Shown here: in pieces, positions 12,001 to 18,987 of the stretch | Numbering within the stretch: the first letter of the stretch is position 1 | Layout: each line of letters starts with the position of its first letter | NCBI GenBank assembly: GCA_020726505.1 | Contig: JAHLEZ010000016.1 | Span: 1,488,001-1,552,000 of the forward strand | Direction of reading: 5' to 3' | Origin: Leptodontidium sp. MPI-SDFR-AT-0119 | Taxonomy: Eukaryota > Ascomycota > Leotiomycetes > Helotiales > Leptodontidiaceae | Length of the DNA: 64,000 nucleotides | Translations under genes and position numbers: made by a program | Notes under the pieces: generated by a model | Seen by the model: only the letters and a program-made list of their open reading frames with translations | Databases searched by the model: none | Told to the model about the DNA's origin: nothing

Positions 12001-13158
12001 GGACAGCGATGGAGAGATGGGGACACAAATCTCCCGGAGCGACGTTTTTGGAGACCATGCATCACGCCTTCGCGCCATGGCTTCACTGGTCAGGACAAAT
12101 CGGGCACTCGTGGACTCGATGATACGAAGCACTCGTTCCTTTGGTTGTCGAATATCGACAGGGACACATATAGCCCCCGCCATCAGTATAGCTATCATCC
12201 CCGCGACGGACCATTTTGACTTCTCCCTCAGAAGCAGGACCATGTCCCTAGACTCGACTCCTACCTCACGCAAATGTCGTGCCAGCTCGCGGCAAGCATT
12301 TCCGAGCTCGCGGTAGGTCCAGAAGCCATCCGAAGCCTCGACCGCACGCACATTTGCATGCGTTTGGGCTTTTCGCTGAAGGATCTCCAGCAACGACAAG
12401 GTTGGATCTCGCGGTGAAGCTCGCGCACGCATCCATTGTCGAAGATCCTCTTTGTTCTCGGGGCTCAAGAGATCAATATCCCGGATGTCACTGTGGTAGG
12501 CAGCTGGGAGACAGCGCATGCTCTGTTTAAGAGTGCTGGCAAGATTGCGAGCTTCCCGGTCGCTGATCTGGGGAAAACGGTACCAAAAAGTCGCCAAATA
12601 CTGCCCTTCCAGTGCATCATGGTGCAGTTCGATAATGATGCGGCCGTCAGAAGACCTTGGTGGCGATAAGTGTTTGATGTCTGACTTCTTGCCAGTGATA
12701 CATATTGTTGTATCACAACTAGCTCCATCTTTGGCCTCTCTTAAAGAGAACGGCTCACGTGCACCGTCTCTTCTGGCTGCGATGAGAGACGCGAGACACG
12801 GAAAATCCGACGATGCCTCCAATTCGTCTTCGTCGAGATTCAACGAAACGCAGGAAGCCACCTCCTCGCCGTCAACGACGTGGTTGAAGGCAATTTGACC
12901 ATTGCCGGTGTACTCTCGCAGCACAACCCCCCACAGCACCTCGATTACATCGACAAGGTCAATGTCATGCGCCGGCAGCTGTCGGATCCCCGCGCTCAGA
13001 ATCTCCAGAGGTATGCTCAATGATTTCCATTCCGTGCAGGTAGTGCAGTTGCTGCCAAGGCTCTTCCGAGTGGAGAGTAAATTGCACCGCGCTCCATTCT
13101 GTTCTCTCATTCTTATGGACTGGAGGGTTATTGGTTCTCGTGTTGGCTGGCATCCCAT
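1..13158 (-). CDS. Non-ribosomal peptide synthetase, four adenylation modules, 3' end beyond window
   Basis: One uninterrupted frame runs from ATG at 13158 (in-frame TAA at 13177-13179 just upstream; next in-frame ATG at 13110) to base 1 without a stop: 4,386 codons, no intron. Order: partial C-like N-terminus (~1-250), A1-T1-C2-A2-T2-C3-A3-T3-C4-A4-T4-C5. A-domain TSGSTG cores lie at residues 408, 1487, 2578 and 3646; GQR(V/I)EL and (T/A)GK.(D/N)R motifs are present in all four. Phosphopantetheine serines are 818, 1904, 2999 and 4079. Condensation motifs are HHALFDG (1025), HHSLYDG (2108 and 3186) and SHSLYDG (4294). T-to-C spacing (187-215 residues) leaves no room for epimerase or methyltransferase domains. 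C5 has the Ser-His form typical of fungal terminal CT domains, so the product is probably a tetrapeptide released by cyclisation or intermolecular attack; this is inference because C5 is cut by the window edge. It is transcribed divergently from the amidinotransferase gene. Confidence 0.95.
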   Translation of the reverse strand, partial: MGCQPTREPITLQSIRMREQNGARCNLLSTRKSLGSNCTTCTEWKSLSIPLEILSAGIRQLPAHDIDLVDVIEVLWGVVLREYTGNGQIAFNHVVDGEEVASCVSLNLDEDELEASSDFPCLASLIAARRDGAREPFSLREAKDGASCDTTICITGKKSDIKHLSPPRSSDGRIIIELHHDALEGQYLATFWYRFPQISDREARNLASTLKQSMRCLPAAYHSDIRDIDLLSPENKEDLRQWMRARASPRDPTLSLLEILQRKAQTHANVRAVEASDGFWTYRELGNACRELARHLREVGVESRDMVLLLREKSKWSVAGMIAILMAGAICVPVDIRQPKERVLRIIESTSARFVLTSEAMARRRDAWSPKTSLREICVPISPSLSLQSSTVQLPTISSDAIAFVFFTSGSTGIPKGVVQGNRALALTAEQISLAMRMDSSTRTFQYSSYSFDVSVGDIFATFFAGGCLCVPSEEQRLDELPQTINAMEATHICLTSTILAKLTPEDVPSLRKVTVGGESLTKEQLQAWCPRIATIYGTTESVIWDTYHPDLAMDDSPTNIGYGMGPTTTWIVDPWSTTKLVPIGAIGELLVGGSLLSKGYLNDKDRTKASFLEKPSWLEEFLEEGEAGRLYRTGDLVRYNSNGTIQYLGRKDRQIKVNGQRVELGDIEYALRQSFPDGTICVAEMIHPVFHPGQEVLAAFVSVPDLAPGAFSWSLSSVRNRMAELLPMYMIPSLFIPLQGGLPTTSTGKIDRSRLRQLGSSLSTEQVLQDHEDRDARRDPITPQEKLVQRLCGEALGIANSKPVDMNTNFFQIGGTSIHAIQLVALARKQGFSLSVIDVFKNPRPVDLAMILRPSTGGVAGQEVGDLVAPFSLLPSEVHQEDVQTFAASCCGVRASQVHDVFPCTVSQEGLLALSLKSPGDYIQQAVIELPPTVNLEQFREAYERAADRIPILRCRAFALPQANHRIHMAVIDESGEWRTDSALDRCSDRDHQQLSSSYLGDRLVRCSLVVESTRKQFFVWTIHHALFDGWSFSLMLDEVERQLLGQTVSPLLPFQNFVHYLQNGIDYNACRSFWRSRLDGAEQLHFPPSLPAAYQPSGSVATVCRDVCDVKWPASGITPSAIVQGAWAVLLSQHAASPDVVFGATVIGRHAAVPGIEQIGGPTIATIPLRVRLDSSQPVSEYIHQLQLDAIRTVPYEQLGLAEIAKVSADAEKACGLQALLVIQPPEESTSESSTCILERSQVTVLGTLRTYAVILQCWLGGSGSVKFQMEIDEMVLDRLEGERLLAQLEAILRRLCGGSMEDATLATILSCSDADLAQISRWNDTRPVPPSETVLELIARQVAAQPDRLAVDAWDGSLTYRQLDLHASQLAQQLLLGEEVQKEPKDRPKVVICLEKSHLAIVAFIAVLKAGGVCVLVDPAYPSRRVKAIIERSQARLALTDEPQSCRLSPWVRTITISKEAHPSTATPAFRPCLPTDDACIVFTSGSTGEPKAICWNHQTVAATALGIGAQFHLSSSSRVFQFSSYAFDVSIHETMATVVHGGCVCVPSEKSRQDALQQSIVSFKASTIILTPSVAQVLTPEHMPCLETIVFCGEPLPTHVARKWSKSMAVYNWYGPAECSLATCCRVGESWRVGDIGVGASTVTWIVSPENHDILQPIGAMGELLLQGPCVASRYANDKARTAQSFIDSPLWWQQSQPGVIGTCLYKTGDLVRYANDGSLILLGRKDTQVKIRGQRVELGEIQGRLQEVLGIDTAVMVDLIYSQNSHETPTLAAFVQPTSQSRHPPQDQEDHIASTDWTQTTQARLNETLPIWMVPSIFFTVQEFPRTSTGKVDRQKLQALGTSWSLRSLSTTNNVDNGGPWEPSTEEEAALSRLWVEVLGVSRDQMTANAHFIQLGGNSIDAMRLAAAARRIGYSLSVRDILAAPCLADLSGRIQPLLPEVSSIEQSVIPAFALICNTTDPATARHDAASQSQVRSDQVEDVFPCTALQTALLALTARRPGDYVSRSIYHIKGDLNLFKSSCEAIVATTPILRTRIVDLVGEDFYQAIIDVPVEWNDACETLDDYLYHDQHLPMGLGTPLVRWGIVPDRSDQSPSFTFIWTIHHSLYDGWSFQAILNQVERAYKKQALTPTSPFQDFVKYTIALKKEPAAEEFWKQRLDGAVAPQFPMLPSPQYQPRATSTMEYRATSSQSLVRANHANYTWTTILRAAWSLVLARYSRSSDVVFGITALGRQVPVPGVGHMIGPTIATMPVRVRWSETDTIEELLQTVHQDGIDMMPFEQVGLQKIRRLGPGPEEACRFQTMLIVQPPKEQRQKGVGLFDNLMRDDSFGVFSSTALMLRCSLTSNGNNNNDDIPFNLDFDPSVVDEQQARRILCQMDNTLLELSSAAPSTRICDLQLLSNSDREQIMLWNGNPPEPVDTVVTDLFRDIVRQFPAAPAVHAWDAELSYEELDRCATNVAHRLASLGLQGQQRVPLYFEKSAWAIVAIFGVLKAGGTVVLLEPSQPDDRLRFIIHQINAPLIVTSAQNEDSARRLLPSFLVVVVDASVTKSTAVLEIVPQPRIEPSSPVYVVFTSGSTGVPKGVVITHGNICSALKHREPILFYQPGDRVLDGVSYAFDVCWGNILFALCSGACLCVPATVDDIGASLNQFSVTVAGIVPSIARLLDSRQYPTLKTVILGGESARPADMKDWAQRVDVFNSYGPAECTVSVSLGLLNGEERVHVGRGTGATMWIVDDTMSNNCLASIGSIGELWLEGPQVGLGYLDDPGSSAATFIEGDPAWLSTLAAAVSIKIPAQNNRRFYRTGDLAQYYPDGMIRLIGRRDTQVKLRGQRIELEEVEHHVKKHLPGGIEIAAEVVFPRSSPSREFLVMFVVPDPACGLPNDEVKSLRHAIRAEISQVLPSYMCPSAYIPLPLLPRLAAGKVNRSRLREIGAMLSIEELTQPMHRHTDANEAKRPPQTRLEKKLRELWANTLGLEPCAIGADDSFLQLDGGDSISVMRLVRLAQEHGMCFSVADVFSYPILCDLATKVVFGETPHEPILPFSLWRGSWALDRLRNEAATRCDVGPEQIEDIFPCTALQEGLLALTSRESNMYACREVFELHKNIDASLLREAWNTVAASIPILRTRVIDLHPHGLHQVIVNEPIPWNFQETQHAFGLGSRLVHWTLVEEGHSRQLVWTIHHSLYDGWSIPRILEQVERAYCQKPRQSYLSMQPFIQYLSTVDENASRTFWNAQLSEASPPSFPTLPSRSYESKATESCTCYLPDFEWPSSVDVTPSVWVRAAWALLIGHIINADDITFGATVSGRQSPVAGIQDIIGPTIATVPVRVQIDWAASIRDFARQLQQQATDMIPFEQIGLHRLRHMSEDAKQGSQFRTLLNVQPAQSEPDTAQLWTRKVNEPQGQFNNFALILDCELRESGVFLQLDFDKETIQPRQVERLIGQLESVLLQLGRKSFDLTKPLADFNPISNHDLSEIWQWNDAVPEEVQVCLHDTIYDHVQKRPHAPAVDAWDGQLTYGGLDEHSTNLASYLQYEYEHEVGPGAVIALCFEKSMWTVVAALAVMKTGSAFTLMDASQPEERLRTIASQVNQSLIISSALNSGLAARLAKHVVVVDHGNLLCLPPPRPLRVLRLATSKLYVVFTSGSTGTPKGAIITHSNFSSAVKHQGAFMDYNPQTRVYDFASYSFDIAVSNLLHCLAAGGCLCIPSDAERKHSQLAESMNRMQVNLIDLTPSVTRTLDPTAVPSLKTLILGGEAASRSDILRWAPYVRVLNGIGQAECTVTTTMAEIDPAVSGTPGIGKALGTNTWIVSPTDHHQLAAIGAVGELLVEGPLVGAGYLNDVEKTSAAFIQDPRWLTYTPGPEGKARRGRLYKTGDLVRYDAAGGLHFVGRKDAQAKIRGQRIELEEVEYHVQRLLSSLSMEASAAAEALVLSGTSIRSAVLVVFVCPATIADSDESSSNGFRALDSSSFPHHYRQELNTRLENELPSAMVPFVYVPVNQIPLSPTGKTDRKRLKALGASLTVDDLAKLRGIEYKPKRPPSTPIERQVRDLWAKILATPADNIGIDDNFVQLGGDSISAMRLISLAKDRGLLLDSRNVFLPASTLSDLASTASRPPTSATLEEEDQLPFSQLRTDDITGFLETHVAPHVDYPMSNVVDVFPVTDFQAGCIRAAVQQKPPSFWNYFYIDFRLSDVPIGALSAACQAVAMHFPILRTVFVSYDGSFLQVVTKDWVPDFVQFNSTGEGIRAASERIAREDWQNTGCETGTRFARFMLILADDEPKNTRLFIRMSHSLYDGISLGPLLQAMSAAIEKRKLPPVGSFASFIQHSTSIRDEASRYWGQLLSGSSMTRISTAPRVDDIGRGIPYTIRRTVSWPTSLPNGI

Positions 13159-13220
13159 TTGCAAGTGCAGAATGCTTTATATCCCTCGCTAATGATTGAA
13201 GTAAGTAAATTTGTTTGTTC

Positions 13221-13247
13221 AGTGTTACCAGTGTTACCAGTGTTACC
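13221..13247 (+). repeat. Three perfect tandem copies of a 9-bp unit
   Basis: The unit AGTGTTACC occurs three times head to tail, about 65-90 bp upstream of the NRPS start codon. It could be a transcription-factor array or a simple slippage repeat; the sequence alone does not decide. Confidence 0.6.
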
Positions 13248-13898
13248 TACCCCGACCAAAGCATGGATGCTGGAAGATCAAGTTCTGCCTAAATTACTGT
13301 AGTTGCTTCGGATAACCTTCGATATGTCTAGGTAGCATGTGTCAAGGTAACTGCTCCATGTTAGACAAACAAGCGCTACTAAGCAAAGCACCGGGAAAAA
13401 CTATTGCGCCAACGCCCGAAGACGGAAGATGCAGATTTGAATTACTATGCAACCCTCATGCCTAGCTAGATAGCTCCACGGCGGCTTGGTGTTTTAGAGC
13501 CATCCTACATCAGTTCCGATCTTCCCCACCCGCTGCAGTCGGTGTGACACTTCTGTCTTAGTAGATCATCCCGCTTCCCTTACCATATCCAGTCTCAGTA
13601 TATTGCGGGTCCAGCCCAAATGATCGCAATACGTCTTAGACCTACAGATCTTTCCTAACGTGGCAGGTTGGTCGCTGCGACTCCCCGAAATATCGATACC
13701 TTCATCTCGCATGGTGGTATTGATCTTTATGGTTATTTGTCAAGTCAACATCCGGAGCTCAGGCCAGTTTGAAGGACACTTGCTACGTAGTCAACAGCTA
13801 GCCCCTGATCGTCGTACTTCTGCCGAGACCGCTTCTCTTGCGGGACCTGGAGTGGGAATAAAGTACAAACCCGCTGTTCTGTGCTAAGGATTGGATGG

Positions 13899-13905
13899 TA
13901 TAAAT
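13899..13905 (+). promoter_or_regulatory. TATA-like box of the amidinotransferase gene
   Basis: TATAAAT lies about 146 bp upstream of the chosen ATG (14051), followed by a pyrimidine-rich leader. An in-frame ATG at 13904 overlaps this box and would add 49 residues with no counterpart in the family, so it was not used as the start. Confidence 0.4.
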
Positions 13906-14050
13906 GTCTGTAGACCGGCTGGGAGCAACAATATTAACCGCACCAGCAGAGAACTCTCTTTTGCTCCAATCAGTACATCACCCTTTCTCTCATCCATCAC
14001 TCTGTCACTCATTCGTCACCCTTTCACTCATCCTTTACTTCTCCTTCACA

Positions 14051-15091
14051 ATGAGCCCCTCTAGCACACCATCCATCCATGCCGATGATGAATGGTCTCC
14101 TCTAAAGTCAGTCATTGTCGGTCGAGCTGGTCGCGCGTGCTTTCCAACAGCGCCACCAGCAATGATCGAGGCGACTATGCCTGCAGCTCACGTCCACCGC
14201 TTCAAACCTCGGTCACCATTCCCCGACAGCCTCATAAAAAACGCCGAAGCGGAGCTGGACTGCTTTGCAGCAATTCTCCGTGCTGAGGGCATTCGAGTCT
14301 ACCGACCACCGACTGGAATCGACTGGTTAGCCGAAGGTGGCTACACAGGTGCCATGCCACGAGATGGCCTGATTAGCGTGGGTAACACGCTGATTGAAGC
14401 TTGCTTCGCCTGGGCATGCCGATCGCGAGAGATTGAGCTGGCCTACGGACCTATCCTCAAGGACTTAGCTATGGAAGATCCCCGCGCTAACATCGTCCGT
14501 CGACCGGCAGATAGCTTTGCCAATACCCTACTAAACGAGGATGGACCAAATGAGAAGAACCCGTGGACCATCAATAATAGCCGCCCCGCATTCGACGCGG
14601 CGGACTTCATGCGCTTCGGGAACGTCATGTTGGGCCAATACAGCCATGTCACGAACCAAGCGGGGGTGGATTACCTGCAACAGCATCTGCCAGCTGGGCA
14701 TAGCATCGAGATGTTGGACGTGGACGATCCCAGCGCAATGCATATCGACGCGACCATTCTCCCGCTGCGCAAAGGCCTCCTCGTCTACAACCCGAAGAAA
14801 GTCACGGAAGCTGATCTGCGCGCGCATACAGTACTAGCGGACTGGGAGCTGGTCGCTTACCCCTTTATCCCGCAAGAGCCAGAGGGGTCTCCGCTGTATA
14901 TGACGAGCCCATGGCTAGCGCTCAATGCGTTGGTGTTGGATGGGAAACGCATGGTTGTCGAGGCTAGTGATGATCAAACGGCGGAGTGGTATGAGCAGCT
15001 TGGCATGACTTGTATTCGATGCCCGTTTAAGCATGTCAATAGTATTGGGGGCTCATTTCACTGTGCTACGGTGGACTTGGTGAGAGGTTAA
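14051..15091 (+). CDS. Amidinotransferase (arginine:glycine amidinotransferase family)
   Basis: An intronless 346-residue protein of the amidinotransferase fold (family of GATM, StrB1 and CyrA). Enzymes of this family move the amidino group of arginine to an amine through a covalent amidino-cysteine. The catalytic triad is readable: Asp185 in DAADFMRFG, His231 in AMHIDAT and Cys338 in GGSFHC; the Gly-Gly before the His-Cys pair is also family-typical. The start at 14051 follows the C/T-rich leader and gives a length normal for the family, with no targeting peptide, so the enzyme is probably cytosolic. The divergent position next to the NRPS suggests it makes a guanidino building block or guanidinylates a precursor. 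The acceptor amine cannot be read from the sequence. Amidinotransferases are unusual in fungal secondary-metabolite clusters. Confidence 0.93.
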   Translation: MSPSSTPSIHADDEWSPLKSVIVGRAGRACFPTAPPAMIEATMPAAHVHRFKPRSPFPDSLIKNAEAELDCFAAILRAEGIRVYRPPTGIDWLAEGGYTGAMPRDGLISVGNTLIEACFAWACRSREIELAYGPILKDLAMEDPRANIVRRPADSFANTLLNEDGPNEKNPWTINNSRPAFDAADFMRFGNVMLGQYSHVTNQAGVDYLQQHLPAGHSIEMLDVDDPSAMHIDATILPLRKGLLVYNPKKVTEADLRAHTVLADWELVAYPFIPQEPEGSPLYMTSPWLALNALVLDGKRMVVEASDDQTAEWYEQLGMTCIRCPFKHVNSIGGSFHCATVDLVRG

Positions 15092-15275
15092 CTGAGACTT
15101 CACAGCGGATGTAGTTGGAGCATGCTGTCAATTTGGAATTCAATGGGCCTTGCGCAGCCACAAACCATAGTACGCACTGTGTCTAGATTGTGTGTTGCTT
15201 GCATAAATATTTGTCCACTCGTTTAGTTCCCTCTATTGCCGTCGTGACGTCCGTAGATAATCGAAAGAACTTGTA

Positions 15276-15325
15276 TCCCTTCGTCTGGTGAGACATTACC
15301 TAGTGCTAAGCAGAGGGGTGCGGGC
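15276..15325 (+). repeat. Left terminal inverted repeat of transposon copy 1
   Basis: It begins TCCCTTCGTC directly after TA at 15274-15275 and is the reverse complement, with a few mismatches, of 17982-18031. Confidence 0.85.
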
Positions 15326-15919
15326 CCGCTATCAACAAGCGAAGGAAGGGCATACTGTATTATTTCATATACCTTTATATACAAATTTCCTAGAAAAGGT
15401 ATATGCGACTAATAAAAATTTATTTAATACTCTCTTACTTTATATAAAGAAACATTATAAAAGTCGTATTTATTATATAATCTCTTTAAGAAAGTAAATA
15501 CTAGCTTTTCTAGTACTTTTTACTATTACCTTATATAAATATATTAAACACAATAGTTCCGTTTAATAAGCTTCTTTCGAAAGTATATATATAATAACTT
15601 TAAATTAAAAAGCCTCTTTTCTTTTAAGTTAATATATAATTAAGTAAGTTATACTTTTATTAAATAAGTTACGAGCCTCTATTAAAACTTTATTTTAAAA
15701 TTTAAATAACTTGATAGCCGTTAATTATTAATATATAATAAATATAATTTATGTACATTAATACAAGTTATATTAAGTAATTAATAAAAAAGGCCACTAA
15801 TTCTGTTAAGCAACTTTATAAGTCTTATATACCTCCTTAAATTAATTAGTTAAATTAACTTCCCTTATATAATAGTTATAATTATTAATAAACCGCGGAA
15901 TCTTTAGCTCTTTTGTATG

Positions 15920-15921
15920 AT

Positions 15922-15956
<35 letters not shown>

Positions 15957-16620
15957 CGTTCCTGGTTATAACTAGTATATGGCGTATAAGCACGTTAGTT
16001 AGTGTCGCTATAAAGTAAAGTTATAAAGCGTTTTAATTCTTAATTAAAATTAAGACGTTATAAGTAATACTTAAATTATTATTTAATTTTAAATATTGTG
16101 GTGGGGAAGGCTCTGGTAGCTCCTTTGTCACCTGACCGGATAGGCTCTTTCCACATAAAAAGGTTCAACACTTGAAACTAACTCAATAACCAAGAACTTT
16201 TCATAGATATTATCTAATGCACTTTTTTCTCCTCCCCTCACTCGACTTTTCATGCGCTTTAGATATGTATTATCTTTAGATTTGATCGATCCGCGATTTC
16301 CTACACCTAGAGTCTCTCCCGTACCTCACTACATGCTACCTCTCTTGTTGTGTGGTTTATTGGGCTTTATCCCTCCCACAATATAAAACTTTATTATTAA
16401 GAAACTATTTTGTTTATATATAAAGCTTTTTACTTTTAAATCCCTTTTATAAGTAAGATCTTAAATCTCTTAAATACCCAGATGCTTAACAAGTATAAAA
16501 GCTCCGGGATCCTAAGATCCTTTACGTAATTTAGATCTTTTGTCTTGGCTTCTTTATAAAACAAGGTTGCCGAGCCTCAAGGCCAAGACACACGTGATTC
16601 TTAGACTGTAATAACATTTT
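15920..16620. other. Extra segment nested in transposon copy 1
   Basis: This stretch has no counterpart in copy 2 and accounts for the 705-bp size difference. It starts near a (TA)n run at about 15924-15956 and includes a visibly less AT-rich patch at about 16095-16380, bounded by the imperfect inverted motif ATATTGTGG...CCCACAATAT. It is possibly a small non-autonomous element inserted after RIP. Boundaries are approximate. Confidence 0.45.
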
Positions 16621-17981
16621 TACCGATTTGGCTATTAATTAATGTTTTTACTAGCCTTTTCTACATTTTCTTCTGAAAGTCGTTTACTTAGTTTATAATA
16701 TAAATATTACTTAAAGCTAAAATAATAATAATATTTTATTACTTTAAATAAAGCGTGTTTTTTGTTACTTTTGTAAATAAAGTGTTTTATAATATAAAAC
16801 TAGCAAATCGTTTCTTTAAGATAACGAAATTTAACGGTAATTGCGTACAAGACGAGTAATATTAATAGCATTATAATCACAGGTCTAAAGCTCTTTAAAA
16901 TGAGGTACAGAAGTAAAGTAGTTATTAAAATAAACTAATAAACGTTTTTATAATAGACAAAGTACTAAAGATTATATAAGAGACCTTATAAGAGTTAACT
17001 TTAAATACTTAAATAAAAACTATAACCCTTTAACTTTAAAGCTTTATATTTAATTATATATATACTTATAATCTATGATTCCGTACATCCTATACCTTTA
17101 CTTAATCGGCTTATTCGGCATTTTATAAGTATATAAGAATCTAATATAAATTTAAAAAAAAAGTAAATTAATTTACGAAAACGGGGTATTTACTTTTCAA
17201 ACCAATAATCTATAAGCTTATTAATAGTAACTTTAGTAAATAAAGAGTAATAACGTTAGTATAAAGTTCTAATTTCCGAAGTAAAAGGCTTTACTTTATA
17301 CTACTAAATCATATTCTTAAGTAATAGCTAAAACCCTTATTATTTTTAGTATTAAAAAGGTAATAATATCTCTTAATTTCTTTATACCGAATATGTGTAA
17401 TATACGTTGAAATTAAATATATTAGGCCTTTTTCTTTATTTATATTCTAATATATATTAGTACGATGCTCGTCGTGGATCCTTATATATACTAATACCCT
17501 TAAAAAGACATATATCTCCTCCGGAATTATATTATACTACTCTCGTGCTCTTTTTTATTTAACTCGTATTTGTTATAAGTTTGTATAATAATTTATATTA
17601 AACGTAATAATTCATAAAAGAGTAAGCGTAAAAAATAAAGTAAAGTAGTCGAATAGATATGTAAATACAAGGAAAGATAATAATAAAGTTATTATAATAG
17701 GCCGCGAGGGTTCGTATTTAAAAAAGATTAAAAGTAACACCTGTAATTAATTCAAATTCATTTAATATTTATTATAAAATTAGAGTTTTAGCTTTTTCTT
17801 AAGAAAAGAAGTTTTATTATTATTAGAATCAGCGTTGTTAAGAAAGTGTTTTATTTTAATAAGTTAAACGCGTGGTAAGAGTGTAGTTTAATTAATTTAA
17901 TATGTAAATTTATTAACGCGATATATTTTCTTATATAAATCATTTGTAAAAGTATATAAAATAATACGTAGTCCTGCTCTA

Positions 17982-18031
17982 GCCCGCACTCCTCTGCTTA
18001 ACGTTAGGTAATGTCTCACCGGACGAAGGGA
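17982..18031 (-). repeat. Right terminal inverted repeat of transposon copy 1
   Basis: It ends CGAAGGGA before TA at 18032-18033 and pairs with 15276-15325. Confidence 0.85.
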
Positions 18032-18033
18032 TA

Positions 18034-18987
18034 GCGTGCAATTATCCCGAAATTATAGTTTTACTACTGTAAGTGTCTTAACAAGTCGCACTCTAATACG
18101 AGACGGACTCGGTCTAAGTTACATCTAGACTTGATATCTCAGACCCAACTGAGACCTCTGCTCTTGTCAGCACGTCAGAACTTGAGTAATACGTCCAATG
18201 ATCAAGCAGTAGGAGGGGTGCTCGGCAGTACAGCACATTTGGGCGAAACATGGCGCAGGGAACGCATCCGATTGGCATGTGCAGTGAGATCGCCCTACGC
18301 GTGGGGAATAATCTAATCACGGTAAGACTTCCCCATATTAAAAAAATATCGTGTCCATCTCTGTAATGAGATGTGAGATGTGAGATGTGAGACTTTGCGC
18401 TCTCTTAAGCCCACGCAGCGTAAATTCTCTCCGCCTCGACCCACACCAAGTCAAGGATCGGGTTTATTCGGGGGTCGGGGGGGATAGTGCAGATCTACCC
18501 AGATTAGATCTTTACCGCATGGGCGGTAAATCTGTAGTGCCGTTCCCACATCGGCTCGACGCGAAGATCGACCAGGAACGAAGTAGATTCCATTGGATGA
18601 ACCGAACGTCACAGTCCGAGGAAATTAATACTTTTTTTTGTGTCCGGAAGTACATGCCCAAATCTTTGTCCCACCGCCTTGGGCAGAACATGCGTTGAGC
18701 CAATACAACCTTCAGATTCTTTGTTCTGCCCATGTACCTCCGTATCACTAACATTAATCTGGTAATAACAGCGTAACAGCGGTGTGATGCGAAATGATCT
18801 GGTACATCGTAGTGCAGATGGCAACTTGGTCGGACTCCTAGGAGCTGAAACCGGATGGAAATGTCAGCTGCCGGGAGGTGCATGCAAAGTAAATACACAA
18901 GACGAAAATCCACAATATAGAGAGAGACGACCTTTGAAATGGCCTAGAATAATTCTCGTACTGATCCCGCCCTGGTCCACTAGTTCA
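18034..18987. other. Intergenic region before the PLP-enzyme gene
   Basis: No convincing gene is seen. It contains a short GAGATGT-type tandem repeat (about 18366-18392) and is presumably the promoter of the gene at 18988. Upstream in-frame ATGs from 18784 would extend that gene without adding family-like sequence. Confidence 0.5.

Larger units (their letters stand above)
13159..14050. promoter_or_regulatory. Divergent intergenic region between NRPS and amidinotransferase
   Basis: About 0.9 kb lies between the two divergent start codons and has no convincing gene. It holds a 9-bp triplicate near the NRPS start, a TATA-like box near 13899 on the amidinotransferase side, and a C/T-rich leader (about 13975-14050) of the kind common in fungal 5' UTRs. 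It is the natural place for a shared cluster-regulator site; no known factor motif was recognised. Confidence 0.5.
15276..18031. mobile_element. RIP-decayed TIR DNA transposon, copy 1 (2.76 kb)
   Basis: The ends at 15276-15325 and 17982-18031 are inverted copies of about 50 bp differing at a few mostly transition positions, and both are flanked by TA. This is the target-duplication pattern of Tc1/mariner/pogo (Fot1-like) elements. The interior is very AT-rich with no surviving frame, so the transposase is destroyed. It aligns along its length, in the same orientation, with copy 2 at 29350-31400, but carries an extra segment of about 0.7 kb. Confidence 0.8.

Noticed and set aside
1..13100. Many short open frames on both strands under the NRPS
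   Set aside because: They overlap one continuous minus-strand frame full of NRPS core motifs; none has its own domain signature.
13904..14050. Upstream ATG extending the amidinotransferase by 49 residues
   Set aside because: It overlaps the TATA-like box and the C/T-rich leader, and the extension has no family-like sequence.
15924..15956. (TA)n run as a functional element or origin
   Set aside because: A simple repeat inside RIP-decayed transposon DNA; no further support.
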